Shown here: piece by piece, positions 22,851 through 33,205 of the stretch | Position numbering within the stretch: the stretch's first letter is position 1 | How the letters are laid out: the number at the start of each line of letters is the position of its first letter | Assembly (NCBI GenBank): GCA_039583875.1 | Contig: CM077158.1 | Location: 126,623,221-126,687,220 of the forward strand | Reading direction: 5' to 3' | From: Platanthera guangdongensis | Lineage: Eukaryota; Streptophyta; Magnoliopsida; Asparagales; Orchidaceae | Length of the DNA stretch: 64,000 bases | Made by a program: the position numbers and the translations under genes | Notes under the pieces: model-generated | Databases searched by the model: none | Seen by the model: the letters and a program-made list of their open reading frames with translations, nothing else | What the model was told of the DNA's origin: nothing

Positions 22851-23640
22851 CAATTCAATTAAGATAAATACAGGTAACATCAATAGACAAACAAAGATGG
22901 GGGGATCTCCCATATGCATGAAATACAAGAAATGCACCCAATTAGCTCACATATGATCCTATATGCAATTAAATCAATTTGAGATGAAATGAAAATAACA
23001 CCTATCAAATGAGGAGATATTCAATGAAACCTGAGCTAAATGGATGAGAAAATCACTATATAATAATCACTCGTTACCCATGATAACATTGTTTGACAAC
23101 AATGCCTTTAGAGAGACTCATACAGTGCTATGTCGATGCTCGTCTGGTGACTGTTGTTATAGGAGAATTCCACTAGAGACATAATTTATCCCACAAGTCA
23201 TGTCCATCTACAATACATAATCAGAGATATTTTAGCATTCTGTTCGTTCTCTCTATTTTCCCATCAATCTAGGGATGGAAGCGTTATTTGATCATGTTCT
23301 CGATGAAAAAATAAACTACTACGCATATGTCATCCTCCATTCGGTTTGGTATGAATCAAGCGACCTTGGTTATGTTTTCTATTACGACCTAAATCGAGTC
23401 ATTAGAGGATCTTGAGCGAGGTAGTCCATGGATGAAGTCCATTAAATTTCTTTTTTGGCACGAGAACTTGTTGTAGCAATCTGCCAGGGCTCCTGCACTC
23501 TACCTTCACTAGCTGACAAGCATGACAATGCGTTGCAAAGGTAATTACATTTTTCTTTATCCCAGTCTACCAGAAGGTCTTTTTTAAGTCGACATACATC
23601 TTAGTAATCCTTCAATGTACAAAATATTTTGTGCAGTGAG
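22851..23640 (-). pseudogene. Decayed Ty3/gypsy integrase
   Basis: From about 23640 leftwards the minus strand can be followed through several frames as gypsy integrase: a CHACQ-like zinc region, RSPGRLLQQ, MDFIHGLPRSRSSNDSIWVVIENITK, then HPxIDGKIERTNRMLKYL at about 23270. Many stops and indels interrupt it. 22851-23100 shows no coding trace. It lies between the two LTR-like regions, so it may be the only pol relic of that element. Confidence 0.55.
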
Positions 23641-24062
23641 TTTAGAAGAGAATATATATTGTGCCAGAGCTGGCCCATCGCATGGATGAAGATGCGATGC
23701 TGGAAGTATAAGAGGTCGTCCCGGAGGTTAAAATATGGGATGGTTCCCTTCCATAGTGTTTCAAAGACTTCATCAAACATATGGTATTTTGGTTGTACTG
23801 TTCGTGTTTTATCTCACAACTCGCATTTGATCTCCGTACAGAATAGATAATGCAATCAGCGGGCAAGTGCACCACATTCATCAAGTAATAATTAAATGGG
23901 GAGTTACCACAGAGTATCGAATCTCTCGAGGAACACGGTTGGGTGATTTACGATTGAGACATGACTTGAGATAGAAGTCTTACGTCAGTGTTGTGCTGTT
24001 GGTACTAACTAATTGCAATAAAAGAAAACTAATTAACTATGCATGTCACCGACACCACTTTA

Positions 24063-24182
24063 TACCTCCGTGGGTCTCCCTCCTTTGCTTCTCTACTCGG
24101 GGGATCGCCTTGCTCCACTTCTCTCCTTTGCGGACCGCCTTCCTCTGTTTCGCTCCTCTGCAGATCGCCTTCTTCCTCTTTT
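24063..24182. repeat. Four-copy 30 bp tandem repeat
   Basis: Four imperfect units of exactly 30 bp, each around GGATCGCCTT or a variant, fill 24063-24182. Because 30 is a multiple of three they keep one frame. On the minus strand they read as a charged decapeptide repeat (EEGDxQRRE-like). They lie in the transcribed leader of LTR B. Confidence 0.75.
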
Positions 24183-24688
24183 CTCATTGCTGTAGCAGCA
24201 TGCCACACAACCAATCACAAATTAAAACAAGACATAAGCTAACTCATCCAAACCATCCACCATAAAAAATATACCTATGAAGATCTACACTCAATGATCA
24301 TGGTGTGTAGATGCTTTAGAATATATTACATTAAGCATAAAAACATACCAAATGAGAGCGAACAAATATAAGTTTCCACTCTGAGATACGGAGGAGACAA
24401 GAGTCTCTTCCTCGGGTTCATAGAAGAGCTTCGCTTGGTCCACTGTCTCTCCCAACCTTAAAGTGGTTGTCACCCTCTCCTAATCATGTCTTCTCTTAGG
24501 GGTTTTTTCCTCCATGTCAAGTGCTCCGGCCTTAGAGCTCCAATGACACCTTGGAAATTCACTTCTACAACTTTGGAATGTTTGGGGAGGTCGGAGGAGG
24601 CCTAGGGGCAAAACCCTAGGTCTTGCGGTGAAAACGGGTGAAAATGGCACTACACAATCGGTGCAGACGAAAGAAATCATGAACCGAC

Positions 24689-24965
24689 ATTTATAGGCCA
24701 AATCAGAATTTTGATCTGGCATGAGTAGGCACAGCAATGGTCGTGCGTGAAGAAAATGCCATTAACCGTGCATGAAGGAATTTGGGATGGCGGGAAAATT
24801 TCCGCACTTGGAGGGAAAATATTGAACGCGAACGACCAGTAGTTGTGCGTGAAGGAAGGCTAGTACTCATGCGTGCACGCTTCCGAATTTGTGGGGGTTC
24901 TATGGAAAATTTTGGGAAATCACCGCACAATATCAATGGTCGTGCATAGAGGGGTCCTGACGCAG
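24689..24965 (-). promoter_or_regulatory. Sparse GCACG/CGTGC motif array with TATA box
   Basis: GGTCGTGCGTGAAG-like motifs recur at about 24737, 24766, 24845, 24870 and 24940, to the right of the minus-strand TATA. This is the same motif family as 22320-22800, including the following 'gtgaag'. Confidence 0.5.
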
Positions 24966-24970
24966 GGGCG

Positions 24971-25299
24971 GGCTAGGGTGTTGGGAACTAAACGCACTAC
25001 AGGCTTTGTGACGAGGCAAATCCAACATGGCACAAGCTTCATGAAATCCAAGCAATTTTTTGTGAATTAAATGGGTAGTTTTAAACCTATGCAGAACTCC
25101 ACAAAATGATTTAAAGCAAGGAGAAAAGCACGCGGGCGTGATTACGAATCGGGAGCGCAAAGATTTAAATGATAAGCGCGTTTGCCCTACAGGTTAGCAC
25201 AAAATCAAGTAATCCAAATACCACTTAATTGATAAACAAAGCAAATATAAATCTAAGCAAAGCGAACCATGTTTAAACTCAAATCCAAATTACGACTTA
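24971..25299. other. No gene seen; LTR boundary zone
   Basis: No ORF or domain. Somewhere here LTR B ends and the LTR of the next minus-strand gypsy element begins, but I could not place either edge. Confidence 0.4.
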
Positions 25300-26045
25300 C
25301 AACCATATGAAGAGCCAATCGGGCGGGGACGCCGAATGCGGAGAGGAATGGATCCGAGTCTTTGGTGGCCAACGGCCGTGGGATATGGTGGCTGAGTGGA
25401 GGCAGTGGGTGCTCCTCAAGGCTGCAGGTGGACTAGACGAGGGTCGAAGGGAGTGGTGGAGTGCTGGAGTGGGGCTGTCGGGGTTGCGGGAAGGCTGATG
25501 GTGGTCGACGGGGTTGAAGGGGGCCGGGAGAGGCTTGGCGAGGTGGAGGAGGGCTGGAGGTATGCGTTGGAGTGGATGGGTGGCTGGTGGAGGGCCGCCG
25601 GTGCAGAAGGAAGACGGGAGGTAGGTCGAAGGGGTTAAGAGAGGGTCGGGAAGGGCTTGTCGGGGCTGGGTTTGGCTGGAGGTGGCCCGTCAATGGTGAT
25701 GGAGGATCGGCGGAGGCGCGGGAGGGGCGAACGGTAGAGGGATCAGGAGAAACCCTAGGCATCGCACCTGGAGGTGTTGGAGTCGCACCAACCGGACCGG
25801 CTGAAGAATCACTCAAGCAATCGGTGCCCAAAACCCTCCTCATGGCTCCTTTAAATAGAACATAAAAGCTAGGGCATCCGGAATCAATGGATCAGATTGT
25901 CCGATCTTTCGAGTGCCAAAATAACGTCAATACTTGTCCGAATAAAATAAAACAAAATACGAAAAATACTCTCGTCGACCTTCCGGGCGCATACGCGGGC
26001 TCGGATCGTCCGGAAGGGCCCTCAAGGTACGGGATCAGAACATCA
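25300..26045 (-). repeat. Probable 3' LTR of minus-strand chromovirus (left edge unknown)
   Basis: The right edge is proposed at 26045, where minus-strand GAAAGAGGGCG (purine-rich) precedes TGATGTTCTGATCC. A minus-strand TATA-like box (CTATTTAAAGG, 25848-25858) is followed leftwards by a GC-rich leader with an open frame starting MRRVLGTD. That frame is Pro/Ser-rich low-complexity and probably untranslated leader. Confidence 0.4.
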
Positions 26046-26310
26046 CGCCCTCTTTCGGCAGGAATAAATGTGCATGGGCCATCGTCGTCGTTGATCTCCA
26101 TCAACTCCCCCTAGCTTAGAAGCATTCATCTCCGAGGAATGGAGGTGATCATACTCCCGTCGTAGCTCGGGGGCGAGTCTATCTAGCTCTCCTGGGGCGA
26201 TCCAAGTGTCATCAAAGATGGGAAGGCCCCTCCAGTGGACCAACTATCTCAATGTGCTCAGGTCGGCAGTCGTCATGTAATCATGGGCTAAGATGCCCTC
26301 AATGGTCTCC
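26046..26310 (-). pseudogene. Chromodomain tail of gypsy integrase
   Basis: It reads ...LVHWRGLPIFDDTWIAPGELD..., the conserved chromodomain core (hydrophobic-x-W-x-G-x7-TW) found at the end of chromovirus integrases. It is thought to direct insertion by binding histone marks. A stop precedes LVHW at about 26245. The sequence then runs to a purine-rich stretch at about 26105-26118. Confidence 0.7.
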
Positions 26311-26402
26311 AGGCCCGTAGCCGTCTCTATAGGTGGTCGGTCACTCTCTAATGAACTCTCTGGTGGAACAACCGGTGGTACTGCAAAGTCCCCTAGTTGG
26401 GA

Positions 26403-27443
26403 CTAAGAGGGTAAAGGGGACAGCTGGGAGAGTGGTGGCTCAAGTGGTGGCTCCGTGGGAAGTGGTTCGAAAGGATCTTCATAAGTTTGCTCCGCATAGT
26501 ATGGAGTCAAGTCTTCCACATTGAATACTCTGTTGATCCCCATATGCCTTGGGATATCAATCTCATAAGCATTTGGCCCTATCTTTCGTACCACCGTATA
26601 AGGGCCGACCCGCTTGGCATTTAGTTTCTTTGCGGTTCCGGAGGGGAACCGCTCAGCCCGAAGACGAACCAAAACCTGCGTGCCAATCTCAAAGCTCCTC
26701 TCCCACCTGTGTACATCTGCATAGGCTTTATAATTATCATTACTTATTGCGATTTTCTTTCGGATGGATTCATGAAGCTCATACATGTGCTGGATAAAGG
26801 ACTCGGCCGACTCACTAGGGCGGGACTCAAGTGGGAGGGGAATTAGGTCAACCGACTTCCGGGGTTCGTACCCTAACAGGATGTGAAATGGGCTAAGGCC
26901 AGTAGTCTGATTCACTGAGCTGTTATACGCAAACTCTGCTAGGGGCAACACAGAATCCCAAGTACACACATGCTCACCGACAAGGCAACGTAGGAGGGAA
27001 ACCAAGCTCCTATTAACCACCTCAGTCTATCCATCCGTCTGTGGGTGGTTGGCGGTGGAAAACTTTAGAGTGGTTCCAGTCTTCATCCATAGTGTCTTCT
27101 AGAAATAGCTCATGAATCGGACATCACAATCAGACACTATAGATGAAGGTAATCCGTGATATCTAAAGAATTCCTTAAAGAATAGGGCGGCAACCCAGGA
27201 TGCATTGGCCGTCTTGCGGCATGTGATAAAGTGGGCCATCTTCGAGAAGCGATCCACGATAACATAAATGGAATCATGTTTCTTGGGCATGCGGGGCAGC
27301 CCAAGAACAAAGTCCATGCTGATGTCAACCCAGGGTCTGTGAGGAATAGGTAAAGGAGAATACAGGCCACTGGGTTGGCGTGAAACTTTTGCCATCTGGC
27401 ACGTCCTACAATGCCTCGTCACACGCGCTACGTCCCCCTTCAA
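26403..27443 (-). pseudogene. Gypsy integrase
   Basis: The zinc-binding HCRTCQMAKV segment (27443-27350), the core with SMDFVLGLPRMPKKHDSIYVIVDRFSKMAHF and SIVSDCDVRF (usual SDRD changed to SDCD) are followed by a TAG at 27099. The second frame (26403-27020) continues with NRSLVSLLRCL, EFAYNSSVNQTTGLSPF and the GPY/F-like tail KRVGPYTVVRKIGPNAYEID. The two frames together have the usual length, but at least two stops break them. Confidence 0.8.
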
Positions 27444-28455
27444 TCAAGGCCAATAAAAACGATCCTCAACTAAGGCGATAGTCTTGTCTCGCCCAAAGTG
27501 TCCCACGGCACCTCCCGCGTGCATCTCCCAGATCAAAAAGTCATGGAGAGAAGTGGATGGAATGCAGAGTCGGGTGCCAAAGAACAGGTATCCCTCGAAA
27601 ACCGTAAACCTCTCAATAGTGTCTGGTGGGTCCCGGGTGAGGGACCTATAGATATCCCCAAAATCCGAACACTCGGCATACTCGACAACAAGACGCTCAA
27701 AACCAGTGACACGTGTTCTCATCGCCTGCAGGAGGTTAATCCGGCGACTCAAGGCATCAGCCGGCTTGTTTTCAACACCCGCACGGTGTTTGATAACGTA
27801 GTGATAGCTCTGCAGAAACTCTACCCACTGAGCATGACTATGACTAAGCTTTGACTGGGACTCAAGGTATCGTAAGGCCTGATGGTCAGAGTATAGTACG
27901 AACTCCTTGTGCAACAGATAATACTGCCAATGAAGCAAGGTCTGGACGATCCCATAAAACTCACGGTCATAAGGTGGAATACCGCTGGCGGGTGTCGTTC
28001 AGCTTCTCGCTGAAATATGCAATCGGATGGCCCTCCTGGCTAAGTACTCCTCCGATCCCTAGTCCTGAATCATCACACACAACCTCAAAGGCTAGGCTAA
28101 AATATGACAATCTAAGAATAGGGGCAGAAGCTAAACGATCCTTGACCTCGTCGAAGGCCTTAGTGGTGGTCGTGGTCCACACGAAGTCTCCCTTACAAAG
28201 GCAGTTCGTAAAGGGGGCCATAAGTGTGCTAAAACCTCGGACAAACCTCCTGTAGAAACTGGCAAGTCCATGGAAACTCCTGGCCTCGTGGATGGTCATG
28301 GGGACAGGCCACTCACGGATCGCTCTCACCTTGTCGGGGTCCACAGAGATGCCCGACACAGAAATAATATATCCAAGAAAGTGGACCGACTCAGCCAGAA
28401 AATCACACTTCTTCATATTAACAAACAAATGCTCCTTCCTAAGGGTGTCGAACAC
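27444..28455 (-). pseudogene. Gypsy RT thumb, RNase H and integrase start
   Basis: 27967-28455 contains [45 protein letters not shown] and the RNase H start (FEVVCDDSGLGIGGVLSQEG, PIAYFSEKLN). 27444-27938 continues RNase H (EFVLYSDHQALRYL, KPADALSRR) and the first half of the integrase zinc finger (HAGGAVGHFGRDKT). A frame break lies at about 27940-27970. Confidence 0.82.
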
Positions 28456-29040
28456 CTATCTGACGCGGTGTAGATGGCCAGTACACTCTTGGCTATAGAT
28501 AAGAATGTCATCGAAGTACACAACTTGGAACTTGCCCATGTAGGCCGCAAGATCTGGGCCATCACCAGCATGAACGTACTGGGTGCATTCAACCATCCGA
28601 AGGGCATCACCAACCACTCAAATAGGCCATCCTTTGTCTTGAAGGTCGTCTTCCATTCATCTCCCTCACAGACTCTAATCTGGTGATACCCGCACCTAAG
28701 GTCCAATTTTGTGAAAATACGGGCACCGATAATAGCGTCAACAAGTCATCGAGACGGGGAATCGGGAAACAGTACTTCACTGTGATCTTTTTGATGGCTC
28801 TACTGTCAACACACATGCGCCAACTCCCATCCTTCTTCGTGGTGAGAAGGGAGGGGACCGCGCATGGACTCAAGCTCTCGCGTACAAAACCCTTCCTAAG
28901 TAAATCATCAACCTGCCGTTTCAACTCGGCATGCTCGGTCGGGCTCATATGGTAGTGTGGGAGGTTGGGCAAAGATGCCACAGACACAAGGTCGATCGCG
29001 TGTTGGATATCCCTCAGAGGGGGAAGCTCATCAGGCATGA
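28413..29040 (-). pseudogene. Gypsy reverse transcriptase, truncated at its N-terminal linker
   Basis: It shows [64 protein letters not shown] and [10 protein letters not shown]; then, in another frame, [31 protein letters not shown] and NAPSTFM; then, in a third frame, the catalytic YFDD box (about 28505-28520). The coding sequence stops at 29040/29041, where the TGTAACACCC terminus of another LTR begins. Confidence 0.85.
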
Positions 29041-31500
29041 TGTAACACCCCAAAATTTTGAAGAGGGAAATTTGGTTTCTGGCACGGGGCACACGGCCTG
29101 GGAGACGGGCGTGTCCCAGGGCATGTTAGGATGGAATCGACGATTTGGTCGCGAAGTCGACATTTTGCGCTCGACGATGTGTCGAGACAGGGCACACGGC
29201 CTGAGACACAGGCGTTTCTCAGGGCGTGTCTAGCCCGTGTCGACGATCGGCCCGGGGAGTCGATGAATTTTGCTCGATGATGTGTCGAGACAAGGCACAC
29301 GGCCTAGGACATGGGTGTGTCCAAGGCCGTGTCAGTCAGTCGACGAACTTCGCTCGACGAAGTGTCGAGATAATGAACACGGCCAGGAGCCCAGGCGTGT
29401 TGAGTTAGACACGGGCAAGGACACGGGAGTGTCCAGTACCCGTGTGACTCTCGGGTTGTTTTCGGGGCTGTGTCGATGGAGGCACACGGCTGACCACACG
29501 GCCGTGTCAGTTGGAACACGGGCGTGTCGGGTCGAACATGGGCGTGTCGGATGCCAGTGTGTTGTTCCAGGCGCGTCGATTGTGACGGCGAATGCGAGAC
29601 ACGGCCCTGGACACGGGCGTGTCGCAGGCCGTGTTCGGCGCAGTTTTAGCATTTTAGATCTAGATCGCAGCTGTTTGTTTCTTTAATGTGGGATCCAACG
29701 GCTGGGGGTTGTTCCTGATGGGATATACGTGGGATTGGACCATTAGAAACCCTCATTTCTTTGGAGTGGTTCTCTTTCTAAGTTCTAGAGAGAAGGGAGA
29801 GCAAGGAAGAAGGTGAAGTAGAGATCCGGCTGTTGGAGAGGCTTCGGTGCTCCAAATCGCGAGCCGAGTCCGGATCCTTCGAGGCTAGATCGTTGCAAAG
29901 ATTTTTATCCGGCTATTTTTACCATGACTAGGAAGAGGAGTCGGAAGGTAACGACACTTCTTCTCTCGGTTTTAGGATGCATGTTTTAGCATCTTTTCTT
30001 TTCTAGTTTTTGGGCACCAAACACTCAAATGAGAGGGGTTTGGGTCGCCAAGGTTCAAGAGGAACCTCCGGGTCGATTGAGTCCGTCCCCGACATGTTTT
30101 GCATTAGAGATGCGCTCCATTAGTGGATTAGGCATGGTGGGTGAAGCCGTAGTCACGACCGTTAGTACGACTCGATGATGTTGCATACGAGCTTTAATGA
30201 TTCGTAGAGATCCGTTGCGGCAAGATGTCGTTTGTGATGTGGTGATGTTTTCCCCTTTTTCTCGAGTGAGTACGTGTAGTCGGAACCGGACAAGGTTAGA
30301 TCCTCAATGGCGGTAGATGGTTTCCTTTGTGGACAAGGTTAGCTCCGCATTGGTGGTAGATGGTTTCCTTGGTGCGCGGGAACGCAGCAGTACAAATGAG
30401 GGACTAGGGTGGAATTGTCTTGGTTTGTGATGTGCCAAGGCGTGGCTGTGTCTCCGTGGTCGGCAGGCTATCCCGTGACGTACATGTCATGTGTGGAGAG
30501 TGTCCCGGCGAGACTAGTCCCCTTCTGTGAGACTGACGAGAATGTCAAGTAAGGGGAAAGCCCGTGCAATGAGGCCATGAGCGGGTGGGGCCCAGCAAGG
30601 CTTCTTAGAATCGGTCAATTTGTGTTTGTTGGAATCCTGACATGAGACGTCAGAGCTTGCAGGCAAGCCCGGATCTAAGACCTTGAGCGGGTGGGGCCTT
30701 GGCAAGAGTTCCATGTGGCGGCTTGTGTGCCGTTGGGGGGAATTCTGTTTCCCTTTTTATTTGCAGCTTTATGCCAATGGGGAAGCGATGAGTACCCAAT
30801 TGATGTGATGTTGTGCTAGATGCATACGTTATAGGATGCCTTGGGTGAAACCCGGGTGTTGCATTCATGTTGCATAGTAGGCCCTAATATTATATGCTCA
30901 ACAGTAGAGAACATGTATGATGTTTGAGACATCCAAGCCTGTTTCTTTAGTTGCTTTTCTTGCTTATGAATATTGCATACGAAGTGCTAACTTGCAGGTT
31001 GGAGGAGTACCCCGGGGTCCGTTAGGGGCGGCCGGGAGGAGATGTGTTTGTTACACAGCTTGAGGTCAGCCTTTGCTGACACACGTTACTAATAATTTTT
31101 ACAGGGCAAGGATCGCAAGCAGGAGCTAGCTCGCCGGCCAGAAAGGCCTAAGCCTCATGAAGTGTTACCTTTTGTTGTAGCTTTACGTTTATGGCATTGT
31201 ATGTTTTATGCTCATTTTGACCGGCTTGCATGCCGAGGTAGACTAGGTGTGCTTATGCACTTTCAGTATTGATGTATCATTTGAGTTTGGATTTACTCTT
31301 ATTGTAAGGCCTTAAGGCCATTTTGTTACTCTTATAGGCGTGGATAACTTCTAGTCTCTTTGGTTGTTTCCGCTGTGTTATGTTTTGAGTTTTGAGTTTG
31401 GGTAGCTATATCATTTTATAATGTTGAAGCTGTGGCGTCTGTATGTTGTGGGGCCCCGGCCGAACCCATATTATACGGTCATTACAGGGGAGGTGTTACA
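29041..31500 (+). repeat. 5' LTR (2460 bp)
   Basis: Inverted ends TGTAACACC/GGTGTTACA, typical of Tekay/Del elements. An ACACGGCCGTGT-type motif array lies in the first 600 bp. There is a long GC-balanced leader with no meaningful ORF. Confidence 0.85.
29085..29640 (+). promoter_or_regulatory. U3 array of ACACGG(C/G)CGTGT motifs
   Basis: Some twenty copies of CACACGG, GGCGTGTC, ACACGGGCGTGTC and ACACGGCCGTGTC occur in both orientations, often paired as inverted repeats around a short loop. No strong TATA box follows; the best candidate is the weak GGATATACG near 29715. Confidence 0.65.
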
Positions 31501-31520
31501 ATTTGGTATCAGTGCCAGGT
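31501..31520 (+). other. Primer-binding site
   Basis: TTTGGTATCAGTGCC follows GTGTTACA-A. It matches the tRNA-Met pattern with one change (AGTGCC for AGAGCC). Confidence 0.75.
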
Positions 31521-31597
31521 TAGATTCAAGGTCCGTGCGTAGAGAAGTTATCCAAATAAGAGTAACGCGGGACCATGAGTGTCCTTATGTTTAAGTC

Positions 31598-32740
31598 TTG
31601 AGATTAGAGATTGATCCCTTGTTTCTTGTTTTCTTGAAGAGTGCAAGCAACGAGGCAGGTACGTCGAGAGCAAGAGAAGAACTCTCGGCGAGCAGTGCCA
31701 CTACTCCAGGTCTTTTGGGCACGGATGTAAACCCGGCCGACTTCTGTCGCATGCTTGCAGAAGTGATGGTGGCAGCCCAAGCTGCAGCGGCAGCTCAGGT
31801 AGCATCCCCTGCTACACCGGACACGGCAATGGCCGTGCCAGGCAGAGAAGCCAGGCGAGTGGAGCCTTTGGCGGAAAGGGTGGTTGTCGGACATGGAGAC
31901 CGACACATGAAGTATTTCCTGAGCTTCCATCCCTCGTCGTTCAAGGGAGTTGGTACGCCAACGGATGCAGAGGATTGGTGGGTTCAAATTCAAGAGCTTT
32001 TGAGGGCGGCAGAGGCGCTAGAAGAAAAGAAATCTGAGTATGCTGCATTCATGTTGGAAGGAGACGCCAAGTTGTGGTGGGCGAGCCATAGCGGCCGCCA
32101 GTTACCTGGACGCACCCCGTCGATGGAGGAATTTGGGGATGCTTTTCTAAAGAGGTACATTCCCGTTTCTACACGGTTGGCCCTTCAGAGGTAGTTTTTG
32201 CACTTAATGTAGCGAGACAAGACGGTGGACGAGTATGTGCAGGAGTTCACCCGTTTGGGTTGTTACGCGGGAACAACGATGGCAGATGATGTAGAGAGGG
32301 ATAACCTCTTCAACCAGGGGCTGAGGGAGAATCTGAGGCAACCCCTCATTTCCATGAAGAGAGCTGGTTTTAATGAGCTAGTTGAGGCTGCTAGGATATT
32401 GGAGAGTGATCTGGAGCGAACCCAACGTCGTAAGGGTTTCACTCCCAAGCAAGGGGAAGGGAAGCCTCCCCAATCCCAGGGAAAGTTTGAAGGGAGTAGG
32501 TGGAGGAAAAAGCCTCACACTTCCAGGTCTGGTGAGAAGAGCAAGTGGACTCCTGGAGGTTGTCACTCTAGGGGACCGCCGACGTGCTACAACTGCGGTA
32601 AGGTGGGGCACAAAGCTCGTGTTCGTCCTGGGAGCAACGCTGCTAGACGACCAAGATACGTCAACATCTCTCTCACGGGGACGGTCCGGATGATGGTAGG
32701 GTTGCCTAGGGGATGGTGGTGTCGCTTGGTTAGCCGTTAG
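31598..32740 (+). pseudogene. Gypsy Gag
   Basis: The retrotransposon-gag domain is clear: FKGVGTPTDAEDWW, LLRAAEALEEKKSEYAAFMLEGDAKLWW, FGDAFLKRYIPVS, then KTVDEYVQEFTRLGCYA and DNLFNQGLRENL. Two in-frame stops (32192-32194 and about 32213) break it between RYIPVS... and KTVDEY. The knuckle reads CYNCGKVGHKARVR, where the last cysteine of C-x2-C-x4-H-x4-C is an arginine, so zinc binding would be lost. Confidence 0.85.
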
Positions 32741-33191
32741 TTGCCTAAACAAGTCCCAAATTTCATCCATTATAGGTGAATGAACTGGCTTCCTAACATT
32801 CGACATGATTCCAGACGATTTGAATCAGGAGACGTTAATGTCATGGCCATTGTTGTGGTGACGGGACAGAAAATTTTCTACTCGAATCCGGTGCACATGC
32901 AATGGAATAGTGACTCCGATCCTATAAAATTGTAATAGATAAAATTGTTCCCACTAAACCACTAAGGCAATAAATAATTTTTTTGTATTTTCTTGCTAAA
33001 AATAAATAGAAGATTATTAAATAAATTTATTTGAAATTGTTTTGCAGCAAAATAAAAATTTAAGCCGCTATTGGCAGACCAAAATTTTTTTTTCGTAATT
33101 TGTTTTTGACAAATAAACGTGCAGGACAAATGCGTGTCGACGTCCTAAGAAAAGTGGGGATGCTGCCAATTAGGAAATTGACATGAACCTT
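32741..33191. other. No gene seen; junction zone
   Basis: AT-rich DNA without ORFs between the truncated gypsy Gag and a minus-strand primer site. The point where one element gives way to the next is not visible. Confidence 0.4.
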
Positions 33192-33203
33192 CCTCTGATA
33201 CCA
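33192..33203 (-). other. Primer-binding site (minus strand)
   Basis: Minus-strand TGGTATCAGAGG, preceded (in the minus sense) by ...TGCATCCA-TT. This marks the inner edge of a minus-strand 5' LTR lying to the right. Confidence 0.6.
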
Positions 33204-33205
33204 AA

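Larger units (their letters stand above)
23850..24970 (-). repeat. Probable minus-strand LTR B (boundaries uncertain)
   Basis: Same architecture as LTR A: the shared TATCGAATCTCTC...GAACACGG segment at 23915-23938, a minus-strand TATA (GCCTATAAATG, 24689-24699) about 750 bp to its right, and GCACG/CGTGC motifs beyond it. Sequence between these anchors is only weakly alike, so the two LTRs are old or come from sister families. Confidence 0.5.
26046..29040 (-). mobile_element. 3' half of a Ty3/gypsy chromovirus (Reina-like), minus strand
   Basis: Reading right to left: RT, RNase H, integrase and a C-terminal chromodomain, the chromovirus order. RT begins with [17 protein letters not shown], typical of Reina-type elements. 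Gag and protease are missing because the Tekay-type LTR at 29041 cuts the RT linker. Stops and frameshifts occur throughout. Confidence 0.8.
29041..32740 (+). mobile_element. 5' part of a Tekay/Del-type Ty3/gypsy element
   Basis: A 2460 bp LTR with ends TGTAACACCCC and GGTGTTACA is followed by a primer site and a Gag frame with a retrotransposon-gag domain and a degraded knuckle. Pol and the 3' LTR are absent, so the element is truncated at about 32740. It is inserted in the RT of the minus-strand chromovirus. The far side of that host is not recognisable, so the insertion point was later rearranged. Confidence 0.8.

Noticed and set aside
25433..25843. 136-residue Pro/Ser-rich minus-strand frame
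   Set aside because: It lies in the leader of an LTR directly after a TATA-like box, has low-complexity composition, and the plus strand is open too. More likely untranslated GC-rich leader than a gene.
29226..29686. Arg/His-rich frames over the ACACGG array
   Set aside because: They are produced by the palindromic motif itself and run in both strands of the LTR.
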